The notes under the pieces are model-generated. The model had not been told where the DNA came from. It searched no databases and saw only the letters and a program-made list of their open reading frames with translations. From Sphagnum magellanicum (taxonomy: Eukaryota > Streptophyta > Sphagnopsida > Sphagnales > Sphagnaceae), in assembly GCA_021904315.1 (NCBI GenBank), contig CM038908.1:28354501-28418500 (forward strand): 64,000 nt of DNA. The letters run 5' to 3'. Within the stretch, counting starts at the first letter, position 1. Each line of letters begins with the position of its first letter. Made by a program: the position numbers and the translations under genes. Of the stretch, positions 33,279 to 44,146 are shown piece after piece.

Positions 33279-36200
33279 CTACTCTTCCTTTTTCGCCCTT
33301 TGTTTTCTTTGTGTGCTTGGGACTTTGATCACAGATCCTAAAACCATGACCAGAAAAGGTATCCATGTACCGATATAATATACACTCCTGAATGCTGCCA
33401 TCGTGTGTGCATAATCCAACAACTAAAACACCAACCAGAAGTAGTTAGTAGACTGGTTATGGCAAGATTTTGTACTAGGTTGTGCCATGTAGGTTGTTAC
33501 AAATCAACGGTTGGAACAGAACTTTAGATTTGACCTATGCATATAGAGCTCATGCAACTTCCAGCTGATGATTTTCACCATATTTGCAACAAAGGTTAAC
33601 AATCTAAGTGACGAAAAACCTACAAGAACTCAGTGGACATAGAAAGTGTTGTCAAGCCCAACTAAATTTGGAGATGAAATTAGAGACAAAATCACACAAA
33701 AGAGAAGTACATGACACGGAAAGAATAATAGTAGAGAGAAAGAAAGTTTGCATACCATAAAAGCTATGCTTGTCAAGTTGATAACTAGAACAGCATAAAG
33801 TCCATTGACAAAGGTTGCTAGATGCCAGGCTACAACAGCCTTCTCAGGAATAAGCTTCCACCACCTGTACAACACTGTCTCCTCCAGACATTCCAAATCA
33901 GTAGATGACTACCACTCTCCAACATGTGTGTCCAAGCAAGCACCCAATAATCTACAGAAGTCCTATTCCAGTTTTTTGTTACATCAGGATCTTTTCCCAT
34001 CAAACTAAAATTTTCACACAGCTGCACTAAAATGTTCTAAGATTTACTAGCATGCAATGGACCTCCTTTGTGTGTATGACTAACATGGCCAATAACACAT
34101 AACACCATTAGGCTTTAACAATGACACAAAGTGGCCAACTGCATAGTTATGGAGACTGTTGGTTTTAGGAACCGGTCCAATGTTTACCTCTTCCACCAGC
34201 AATCATGAAGACAGTGTTGACAAAGAACACCACATACCCAGGATACAAGCCCTGTTCCCACCCACATTCCCAGCATTCAGTAATTCTAGTTCATATGCAG
34301 CATGAGCTGAATGGATCCATTTTAGCCATTACTAATTGACAAATAACAGGACAAGGGAAGAGGAACACACATGCCACACTGCACTTGTTAATTGAGTTGC
34401 AAAGAGCTGCATGAATCCAGCTTTCCCTCCATTTCTTGTAAGTCTCTCGTATATATCTGTAAGGACCAAGTCAAGACTAACTGTGCAGTTCAAAGGACAA
34501 CTCAACCTCCTTGTTCTGCTCCTCCAAATGCTTAGACAATGGGCCATTGAATCTCATCCAACTCAACCACAAGATACAAAAAGTAAGAAGCAGAACCAAA
34601 GGAGTAGAATGCAAAATGGATACAATGACGGAGCCATATGCCCACATGGATATTCCAATAGACTGGAATTTCTACTGCACTTCTTGGCAGCTCCATTCGT
34701 AAAATGTCAACATTTTTGGCTCTAGTCCACTTTGGTTGCTGCTCTTCTGATGGAGATGCTTTGGTCCAACCACTAAACCCAAAGCCTGAGATTATCATTG
34801 ATGTCTCTGATAGAGACCAGACAATGTAGTATTTCCACCTTGCTGTGAAAGCACAAAGATATTGGTAGCCAATGCGGTTCCAAATACCCCATCTCTGGTA
34901 CTCAGCTCCACTTAGTTGCTGGATTGTAAAATAGTTCATCAAATACATGTAGATACCCATACATGCAAATGCCTTCAAAATAGCAACCAGGGCAAACTTA
35001 TAAGCAGAGGGAGGTTGCATTGCTGCAGTTGGGCTCCAGAGCTGCAAACACCAAACCCCTTCATAAGAGAACAAAACAGCCTTCTGACCTGAGCCATTTG
35101 TGCAAACACAATTTCTGCATCACATGCTGAGTGTAAACTTCACCAAAGAAGGCTAACAAGGACATACCCCCTTGTTCTCTGTCCAATCCAAGTAATCTCT
35201 AATCTCAAAAACAGGGCCAGCCAGGTGAGTTCCACAATTCAGACAATAGCCTATGAAGGCAATTGGTGATGGAAGCTCTTGGAGCCGACAATTCTTCTGT
35301 GCATTCCGCAAAGTGTCTTCATCTTGTATCAAACCATCTTGGTAGTTTATAGCTGCTGAAATTACTTTCAGTGTCAACACCATCATTGCACCTGCCCAGT
35401 AGAAAGCAGGTCTCCACAATGTTCAGATCCAGATTGAACTCAGTGACCAGTTTTGAGCTCAAAGATCACAATCAAAGATGATGGTTTAAAGTCTAAAACA
35501 TCATCATCATCTCACAGATCAAGTATATTATGTGCCTTTGATGTGTTCACAGGTTTAAACTGAACAAACCTGGGCAGAGCTCTCAGACCAGCTCCATTGC
35601 AGAAAGGGCAGGGCTGTGGGTCACCCATTTATGGCCCTGAAATCCATATCCCAATTTCATATGCATGGGGAACAATGGAGAATTGGTGTTCTGATGTGGC
35701 TAAATTACATTTCAATTTCAGATGGTGGTTAAGTTTTGACAAGGGATGATGAGCATAGAGCTAGGCCAAAGTAGTGTCACAATGGAAGAGGCAGCAGTTA
35801 CCACATAGCTTGTGGCAGGTATTCTTAACAAAACTTCACTACACTGACACAGAAATAGAGGTACCTTGTTGTATCCATTTTCTTCACAAAAACTCGAGTA
35901 CAACGCAGACGAGAGACAGAAGAACGATCCTTACCGATTGAATGTCCTCCTGTCGTCTTCGATTTCTCCCCTCTCATGGACATCATATGGCTGCACCACA
36001 ACCAGTCAAGTTCAGCTGTCATCATACCCGAGGCCCTGTTCCTAGGAAGCTTGACACGAGCTGCATCCGTCTGCAACAGATCGCTCGTGTGAGCTTGGAG
36101 ATTCCTCCGGCTTTAGATGTGTCGGAGATGGAAATTCAGATCCAGATCTTGCATCTGAGGAATACTAGAGGAAATGATCTTTGAGAGGAATCTGCAACTG

Positions 36201-36542
36201 AAAATGGACCAATGAGGCCTCAGAGGATTCTGAGGTGGCTCACCAGGTGAGAAGGATCGCGAACGCATGTACAAACGTGATGATACCGCAGTGTCGTCTG
36301 AACATAAGCATGCTTAGGTAGCTCCCAAGCATGAGGATACCGAAGTATACGGTGGATGTGGCTCCGAAGGAACAGTAAGACAGCAACGCTCCTGTGGCGG
36401 CTGCGTAGAGATGGCGTCCTGTAGCACCCGGGACGTATCGCCGTAGCCAGCTGCAAGGAATCGAAGCTAGAAGACCGAAGAGGTAACGGAGAACCGGTGC
36501 CCCGATCCCGAATACCCCCGCCACCTTTTCCATCGTCATCAT
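33279..36542 (-). CDS. MBOAT lysophospholipid acyltransferase (LPLAT/LPCAT type)
   Basis: Eight coding exons on the minus strand: 36542-36244, 35990-35935, 35391-35168, 35041-34624, 34456-34371, 34251-34188, 33874-33756 and 33422-33279. All introns are GT-AG and all junctions stay in frame, giving 469 aa; the Arabidopsis homologue is 462. The protein is highly hydrophobic with many membrane spans. It carries the family blocks RHLYAAATGALLSY, RHCGIITF, MVLTLKVISAAINYQDG, FTARWKYY, FGFSGW, RAKNVDIL and VWHGLYPGY. The MBOAT catalytic His is His361 (VWHG), and the upstream conserved Asn is Asn323 (WN). Known enzymes re-acylate lysophosphatidylcholine and related lysolipids with acyl-CoA in the ER (Lands cycle). 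The C-terminus KKEE fits a KKXX ER retrieval signal. The first in-frame ATG of MMTMEKVAG was chosen as start. No defect was seen. Confidence 0.95.
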
Positions 36543-36789
36543 CCTTGCAACCAAAAATCTCCTCCTCTTTCTCCTCCTCCTTCCTCCTTTCTTTTGTCTC
36601 GCTCGCTGTACCTCGTCTGCCTTTTATAGCTTCTCAAATCTCGTACTGCCCTCCCTTTCTTCCTCGTCTTTCTCGATCACAGAAATGACTTCCATTCCAG
36701 CACGGGACATATCTCAATTCCGTTTCTCCTGGAAGAAAACAAAAGAAGAATCGCGAGATCGATCGATCCCTTACTATTCCGATCATCAT
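36543..36789 (-). promoter_or_regulatory. 5' leader region of the LPLAT gene
   Basis: On the plus strand this is a dense CTC/TCCTCC pyrimidine tract (36555-36690). The transcribed minus strand is therefore GA-rich, as in many plant 5' leaders. No TATA box could be placed with confidence. Confidence 0.4.
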
Positions 36790-37340
36790 GACGAAGGTAT
36801 CACTAACAAATCAGTAGCGGTGAACTTTCCGCGCTTTGCAATACTCCATACAGCAAGAGTGACGATAGAGACACACTAATTCTCACCAGATAGAGCACTC
36901 GATTTGCACTGAATTTCTACACAACCTCCGTTCCCAACCTCAGCAGCAGAATAGAAATATTCAGTCCATCATGGAAGAAAGAAAGAAATACGAACAATAC
37001 CTCGGAGGATTCTTGGAATGGCGTCGCCGAATTGTAAAACCGAAGCAGAGAATTCCAATCGTTACGACGAAGGTATCACGAACAGATCATCAGCAGTGAA
37101 ATTTCCGCGCTTTACAATAATCCATACAGCAAGAGTGACGATGCAGACACACGAATTCTCACCAGGTAGAGCACTCTATTTGATACTGGATTTCCACACG
37201 ATCTCGGTTCCCACACCTCAGCAGCAGAATAGCAATATTCACTCCATCAAGAAAGAAAGAAAGAAATACGAGCAATACCTTGGAGGATTCTTGGAATGGC
37301 GTCACGAAATTGTAAAACCGAAGCAGAGGATTACAATTGG
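36790..37340. repeat. 276-bp tandem duplication upstream of the LPLAT gene
   Basis: GACGAAGGTATCAC starts at 36790 and again at 37066 (276 bases apart). The two copies stay alignable through CGCGCTTT, CATACAGCAAGAGTGACGAT, CTCAGCAGCAGAATAG, a GAAAGAAAGAAATACGA block and TTGGAGGATTCTTGGAATGG, with only scattered changes and a net 2-base indel. A 207-codon plus-strand frame starts inside it (37018) but is not open in both copies. This may be duplicated promoter or leader sequence of a neighbouring gene. Confidence 0.85.
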
Positions 37341-39865
37341 ATGCAAACCGGGGCCAAAGACTTCGAGTCCAATTGCAAACAAGCGCGAACACATGCATCG
37401 TATCTTGGGCCCCGCCATCGCCCCAAGTGCGCGGGACGAAGACAATGGATTTCTTATCTGCCACACGCAGGACGCGACAACGAAGAAGATGACAAATTCC
37501 ATGGCAGATTTGGTACCGCCACGTGTATCTTTAAAGCCATCCCCAGTTTTCGCCCCCAGTTTTCGCCCCCCCTTTTTGGCTGTTTCATGCCGAGTGTTTT
37601 GTTGGACAGGACATTCAGTGGCCACTTTTAGTTACATGTAAAAGGTTGCTTGTAGCCCAGTTTCATGGAATCTGCTCTAATGGTCCCAGCTGGGGCTATT
37701 GGATTCGGGCACTTGTAAAAGCAAGACCATGCCATTTTCATGTGTTGCATGTTATCCATATGGAAATGAGAAGAGAAACTTTTCAATGAATTAAAATCCC
37801 TTGTGGATTATATTGAAGGACCCTAGGGTTAGGCCAAAGCTCAATACTGAATCAATAAACTTCATAACAACTTGTGTGATCCTAAGATCGGGTGGAGAGC
37901 TCATTGTAAAATCTATGTTTTTCATCATCTCTATTCTCTCATGGATCTGCTGTCAGTTTCCAATACTAAACACCTAAAATTGAGAGGATCAATGCAAGCA
38001 AGCTGGTATAGAGAAATTGCTCTTGACCAAAGTATTGCCTGCATTTTTGCATGACCACACACAGGTAACAGTGGTTCATAAGCATCAAGTTGTAGCAAAT
38101 TGTTTCAACATATCCACTGAACCCCAATATGTAGGTTGTTGCGAATTTCCATATGTTTCACTGATTGTTCTAACCTCCTATACTACATACATCCCTTCAA
38201 AATCAGTGACAGAAATTTCCTTTGGTAGATACTTACCTTGAATCATATTCATTTCACTTAGTTTGCGGATCCAAAGAAACATCCATCTTACTGGGATTAC
38301 AAATTCTGATCCAATTTGCTTGATGGCATGCCACAAACTTACAGATGAGAAGATAAAGCACTAATTACACCAAGATGACTGCATAACGTGTAGAAGTAAA
38401 ACCCTGGAAAAACATATGGGATAAATAATAGAACTGAATTCCTCCATTTGGAAACAATCTGTTTCTGTTTGCTGACATAGTCCCTCTTCATTCAATCATT
38501 CGCTTTGCAACAAGTATGGGTCTGCCAATTGTAACCACATACATTGGGCAAGGGATGGAGATGCTCGGAGATTTTCTACTGGCCTGCCCAGCACTACCCA
38601 CCAGACAGATACCAAGGCTGGCCCACACCATTTAAACAACCAGTGAACCAACTTGTCCTTGTGCACTCCTTGTCCCTGGTTATCCGGGTTTATTGAGCTG
38701 AAAAAAGTCTTTGGGTTGATGAATTTTACCATCCTGTTTCAGCGTGCACAATCCCTCACATTAACGGATATCATTAGCCTCAGGACTTCAGCTTCAGAGC
38801 GACCAGATCAGGTGATGTACTCAAAAACATCATCTGTAATCTTGCAGCTCCCCTTTTGTGTACAGTTATGTTGCAGTTCAGATGACTGCAGGCTCTACAG
38901 CAACAACCATTCTGATTCTTAGTACTGGCTCATTTACACCTTGAACAACTCAATTAAACAAAAATGAATATCTTTTGGATTGTTGCAGAGTAATGATTTT
39001 AACCCTTTTGGAGGCACTTGCAATGGAGAATAATGTCCATACATTTCATCCAACTGGTCACCAATTGAGTACTTCACCATGAGACACATAATAATAATGC
39101 ACTCTGCTCCAATCTCGTGAAAAGGAAATGCCACCACTGTGCTACCCCTGAGTAACATCTGGCTTCTTGACCTAAGCCACTTCCTCACATCCAGTACATG
39201 AAGCAGATATTTCCTCTGTTGAATATCAAGACTGCAAATGAGTTCCACACCTGTCTCATCCATACAAACATACCAAATCATCAGCAGTAATAAAAGGAAG
39301 CATTTGCTCTGCTATAATTCCTTTGTGGATATGGTTACTGAGAAGTGCAGATGATAAATCATTAAGGCAAGCTGCTGCCTTCTCCTGTAAACCAACTCAA
39401 ACATATCCAAGCAACAATTCAGAAACAAGACATTTGATATCAATGCAGTGTTCAGGTGATGTAACCTTCTACCTTGCTCCCTGATTCAAAATTCTGAACA
39501 AGTAGATGACTCATGGCCATGAACATTTCCTAGGAGAAACCTGCACTTCAATTAGTGCAGAACAGACAACAGGAGAAAGACTGAACAACAACAGAGATCT
39601 TACCTGTGCTCTCAGTTGCTAAGAACTCCAATTGTTTCTGTCACTTATGACCCAATTTGCTGATGCAAGGCACAATTGTAGCATCTATGCCTGAAACTCC
39701 ATGCAATATGTGGTATGAAAGTAATTGTTGCGGGAGACTGTTTCCAAATGAAACTGAAGCAACTGCAACTCCTCACAATAACTCCTCAAAGTTGTGAGAG
39801 ACTTCTGGGAACCACAAGCACTGAGATATAGGCCAGAAAATGCTCCATGAAACCACCTCCACCTT
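37341..39865. other. Region between the LPLAT promoter and RNC1, no gene recognised
   Basis: The part nearest 39865 is the 3' flank of RNC1. Minus-strand frames at 38496-38732 and 38934-39281 show no family signature that I recognise. They could be UTR, relic or chance. Confidence 0.45.
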
Positions 39866-42800
39866 TTATATGGGTGATTCACTTTGCTCAAAGTTGAATA
39901 CTTTAAACATGAGCCGACGAACCTCAGGTCGACCATACACTGCATAACCAAGGCCATGAATAGCCTGAGACACACCGGTCACAGCAAAGTTTCGCAAGCG
40001 CCTGATTTTATCAAAAAGTTCCTTACGCTCCCCACCATAGACAACATAATGATGCAGCTTCAGGTCCCGCAAGTAGCGACTACAAAGACGGTTTATTAAC
40101 AACCGTCGATGCTTCTCTGCCAACCAGACACCTGGCTGATCTAGATGGTTCATCAAAAGCCTCTCTGCCATAATCACATCCTGTTCATGCAATGACATGC
40201 ATTTCAGTGGAGTTTTCATTCAAATCATAAAGAGAAAAATGCGCAGTCCTGTGCTGCATGATTTCTCTTTGTAGCCCAAAAGCTCAATAGAGTTGTACAT
40301 GGAAGATTGCATTTAGAAGGATTCCACAGTTGACCAGATTGTTCAAGAGAGCAGAAAATACATAGATATTTTTCTCATCTCATAAAGACAAAACACACCT
40401 GAGACTGAGATCTGGAGTAGAAAGGGCGTACCTGAATCTTTTGTCCCAAGTATTCTAACCGCTCAAATGTAAAACGTGGATGCTCCAGCTTGTGTACTGA
40501 TGGATGAAGAAAACATAACTGTTCATATAATATGCAGAAGCACAAGAATTTCAGTTTTGACCAGGAAAATAGCTGCCTTGCCTCCATTCAACCGACTACA
40601 CAGTTTCTGTTCACTACCAAAGTAACCCAATCTCATGACAACTTGAAACCACAGTGCCCATGTAAAAGCATATCAAGCAATTCTGTCCAAAATCATGCAG
40701 GACATTCCATTGATGAATGGTAACATCCCACCACTAAACATTTAATTTTATGTTATGATATCTCCTTCCCAGTGATAACCCAGAGATGTAATTTATTATT
40801 CCTCTTTGAGACCCACATCTATGCATGCACCCACAGTATGATCCTCTTCTCCTCACACACAGAAGAATCTGAGAGCATGGTGAAGCTTGTATGCAAACTT
40901 AATTCTAACATACACAAACACACACACACACACATACACACACACCCCTATGTGCAGGTCCACGGCTCCTCCCCCCAATTAAAATTCATTCTTTTCTTCC
41001 TCTCAGGAGAGGGAACACACCTGAAGTCCAAGTTCTAGTTCTATATTGCGAGCAGCTGTCACCTCAGCATTGGGGTCTGCCGCTGGAAGTGGATAGCCCA
41101 GAATATGCTTCACATTAGGGAGGCTCTCAGCTTCCCAGAGATTGCCTCGAAATTGATGCATTCCAGGAGGTACACATGCTCGGAAAAGCCTTGGCTCCAT
41201 GAATAATGCCCCTGGAGGAGCCTGCAGCAGGACAAGACACCACACTTTAGGGGAAAAAAACTACAGGAAGGTTGTAAAATCACTGCTTTTCTTCTGGTAA
41301 GAAGAAGCAGAAGACATACCAGACCACTAAAATGGTGAGCTCGGAAGTCATATATCTATGAAATTGCAGAGCAATCTCCAAAACAATTTGAAGGTAACAT
41401 GACAAGTAGCGCAGTCATAACCTTATGAGAGTCACTCAGAAAGTGTCAGACCATCACCTTCATCACAAATAGCAGTGATGAGATGCCATGCCTACCCACT
41501 GCCTTCATTAGCTACCAACATCGGGTGTGCAAAAGTATATAACAATCTACCAAAAATTTCATGCAAACAATGATGCAAAATCTGTGTCCTGGGTTTCTGT
41601 AATGTTTCCAAAAGTGACTGGGAGACTCAGTCATGATGTTGGCTGGCACTGAAGAGACATAGCTAATCAAGAGAGCTCCAAAACCATCTGCACAAACCAT
41701 GAAAAGGAGACCTTTTCTGTTTTTGGACGGTGGGATGCAGACCTGGTAGAAACAGATTTCTTGCCAAGACAGCCTCCTGCCATCAAGCTCTGGAGAAAGA
41801 AGATCTAGGTCTTGTATATTCCTCAGTTGGGGTTGACATGTCTTGCCATCTATATCCATCCCAAAAACCTCAAACAGCACACGGTACACTTCTGGCATGC
41901 CCAGTGTCAAGTAGATTGCTCCCATCAGGGCCCAGAACACTGACCTACATCCAACATCAAATATCTCATTTCCTGTTCCTGGTATGCATCAATCAATGCT
42001 TCTGCCAGAAATTCACATTCCAAATGGTATAATTCTGATTCTACCAAGCTTCACATCAGACTTAAGAAATTCCATTCCCTGTTCCTGACATGCATCAATC
42101 AATGCTTCTACAAAAATTCAGGGCAATTGTGCATAACCCTAAACCCTAAACCCTGAGTCTAACAAGCTTCAAATGCAAGCCTTCCACAAGCTACTCTGAA
42201 ACCACTCAGTTCCAAACTGTGTACCTGCAAGCAGGCTCTCGAATGTCTCTCTTCAGAAGCTCCAAGTCTTCACCAGGGTACACTAGTCGGTCCATGGATG
42301 CTGCTTTTATCATGGAGGGAAGCACTTTCCTGTGTGTGAGTCCCAAGACTCGCTCTCGTAGACATGCTGTTGTCTCCCTTGGAAACATTTGCAGGAAAAG
42401 CTCTGCAAAGGCAAGCTCCAGCAGAAACTGCCCCAAGAAAGCAAGCCGTGAGTGGGCTTTTCTCGCATATGGAGATCTTTTGGCTCTTTGACTTTCTTGA
42501 TGCTGGAAGGCAAGGAAGAGCAGAGTGTCCAGATGTGCTCCAGGAGTGCCTTCCTCTGCTTCCATGGATGCTAAGCCCAGTGCGTCTTTTGCCTCCAACA
42601 GATTGTCTTCTATCCATGCCTTGTCCTGCTTGCTGAGAGGAGCTGATGGCAAGCAGGAGCTCAAAAGCGGCAAGGATTTCAAAGACAATTGTGGACTGCT
42701 CAAGAGTTTCTCCGCAAACCGAGCGTCATCTAAAGGAGGTCTCTTAACCACTCTTGGTTTCCATGGTCTGGTTTTTGGAAGGGTTTTCGGTGTAGCAACC

Positions 42801-43018
42801 TTACTAGCAGCAGCCACCGCTTGCACACAAAGCAGCGGCTTCGTTGCAACTAGACGTAAAAACTTGTTGCTGGAAAGGAGATTCCCGAGAGAGGTAGTCG
42901 CTGAAATGGAGTTCGAGAAAGAGATTCGGGAGCAACGACATTTGAAGAGCGAGCAGAGGCTAGATGCGATGGAGTAGGAGGAAGCTGATAAACGCCATAT
43001 CGTTGAAGAAAATGCCAT
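39866..43018 (-). CDS. RNC1: RNC1-type RNase III-domain protein, chloroplast intron splicing factor
   Basis: Five exons on the minus strand: 43018-42225, 41944-41743, 41221-41021, 40518-40432 and 40180-39866. GT-AG introns; frames close exactly to 532 aa, against about 537 in Arabidopsis. The Ser-rich, acid-poor N-terminus (about 1-65) looks like a plastid transit peptide. Two RNase III domains follow, about 163-330 and 390-525. In both, the active-site signature is altered: SRLAFLGQFLLE in the first and ERLEYLGQKIQ in the second replace the catalytic Asp after LG with Gln. This fits the known family, which binds and helps splice chloroplast group II introns and has no nuclease activity. Other diagnostic blocks are RPPLDDARFAEK, FGMPEVYRVLFEVFGMD-type sequence, PRLFRACVPPGMH and GRPEVRRLMF. 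An in-frame upstream ATG (43150) would add 44 residues with no transit-like character, so ATG 43018 was preferred. Confidence 0.95.
40913..40945. repeat. AC microsatellite in RNC1 intron 3
   Basis: A run of CA/AC dinucleotides with one TA interruption. It lies between exon 3 and exon 4 of RNC1. Simple sequence only. Confidence 0.85.
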
Positions 43019-43155
43019 CTCCTCCTTGCCCCGCCTCCGAAACTCCAAGACGACCTGCAACCGAGAAAGAATTCCCGTACATATGCACCATCTTCCTCTC
43101 ACTACTATATAAAGTCTCTCCTTAGCGTTTACGAGAAACAAAACATCCATAGGAT

Positions 43156-43345
43156 TAGGGTTTGGCGCTCTCTCCCTCCCCTCCCTCTCAATATCGCTAG
43201 GGTTAGGGTTTAGCGATCTTCTCCATCTCTCTATAGATCGCTGGGTTTAGGGTTAGGGTTTAGCGCTCTCGCCCCTCCTCTCTCTCTCTCTCTCTCAATA
43301 TCGCTCGGGGCAGGGCTTGGCACTCTCCCTTCTCCCCTATCTTTC
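43156..43345 (-). promoter_or_regulatory. Repeat-built telo-box array in the RNC1 leader/promoter
   Basis: The module TAGGGTTT(A/G)GCG(A/C)TC followed by a CT-rich tract and ATATCGCT or AGATCGCT is repeated at 43156, 43204 and 43254, with a fourth degenerate copy at 43311 (spacing 48, 50 and 57). Each of the first three carries a TAGGGTTT telo-box, read as AAACCCTA on the transcribed strand. Telo-boxes are known regulatory elements of plant genes expressed in growing cells. The array lies 138-327 bases upstream of the RNC1 start codon. Whether it is promoter or transcribed leader cannot be told from sequence. Confidence 0.65.
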
Positions 43346-44060
43346 TTGCTCTTTTACACACACAAAGGTACTTCCTGCGCCATCCAGTGTGCCACCTCCC
43401 TTTCATTTCTTGGACCTCACATAATGTTGATCTGATTTTCATTTTGTAGATGTTTCAAAATTGGGATGATCTTGGCTCTCTTCAAAATCTTAGTTTGAAA
43501 GATTTTCCCTTGTGGATCAACATCAATGCGATTCCTTGACATTCATTTGAATGTAGTTGTTATTACATGAACATCATGTGGCATTCATGTGTTTTGCGTT
43601 CATGTAGGAGGTGATGTAAACACAAGAAACTTTTGTGAACTTGAAGGTTACATAATGAGTAAGATTTCAAGCTTTCACAAGAATCGTTTGTAAGCTTGAA
43701 GGCTACAAAAATGAGTAAGATTTCGAGCTTTTTAGGTCAAAAAGAAACATCAAATTTACAATTCCTTATGTACAACCTTGTGGCAAAATTATGACAAAGA
43801 AGTTGAATGAAAAACTTTTGATGAAATTGAAAATGTGAATGATTATCATGAAAATGATCCACACAAACTAAATAAAAACAACTTGCCTTCCAAGATCTCA
43901 TTTCTAGATCCGTGTCAAACAATGTGTTGCAAAAACAAAAACCAAAAGTTCAAATGTGGGCTATGCACAATTGATTTCTCCATAGTTGTCAAAACTTTGA
44001 TGATATCTTGTATGATGATGTAAGGTGAAATCTTGATGAAATTTAGCTTGTGAAGATTTT
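43346..44060. other. Upstream flank of RNC1, entering AT-rich desert
   Basis: A short tandem duplication lies at 43621-43731: CACAAGAA(A/T)C.TTTGT starts at 43621 and 43676, a 55-base period, and each copy ends GAGTAAGATTTC.AGCTTT. No gene was recognised. Confidence 0.6.
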
Positions 44061-44146
44061 TGGCAATGAACACAAACTATTGTTATTTTGTGTACAATAT
44101 ATCTGGCAATGAACACAAAGTATTGTTATTTTGTGTACAATATATC
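44061..44146. repeat. 43-bp tandem duplication
   Basis: TGGCAATGAACACAAA starts at 44061 and 44104. Both copies run to TGTGTACAATATATC with one change. It is nearly perfect and therefore recent. Confidence 0.9.

Noticed and set aside
37018..37641. Plus-strand 207-codon open frame
   Set aside because: It starts within the 276-bp tandem duplication, is not open in the other copy, and shows no domain or splice support.
38934..39281. Minus-strand 115-codon frame downstream of RNC1
   Set aside because: No recognisable family, no clear splice partners; left as unassigned flank.
42138..42154. Interstitial telomere-like repeat (CCCTAAACCCTAAACCCT) in RNC1 intron 1
   Set aside because: Only about two and a half units; such short telo motifs are common in plant introns and promoters.
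43018..43150. Upstream in-frame ATG (43150) as the RNC1 start
   Set aside because: It would put a non-transit-like 44-residue stretch ahead of a good plastid transit peptide; ATG 43018 fits the family better, though the longer start is not excluded.
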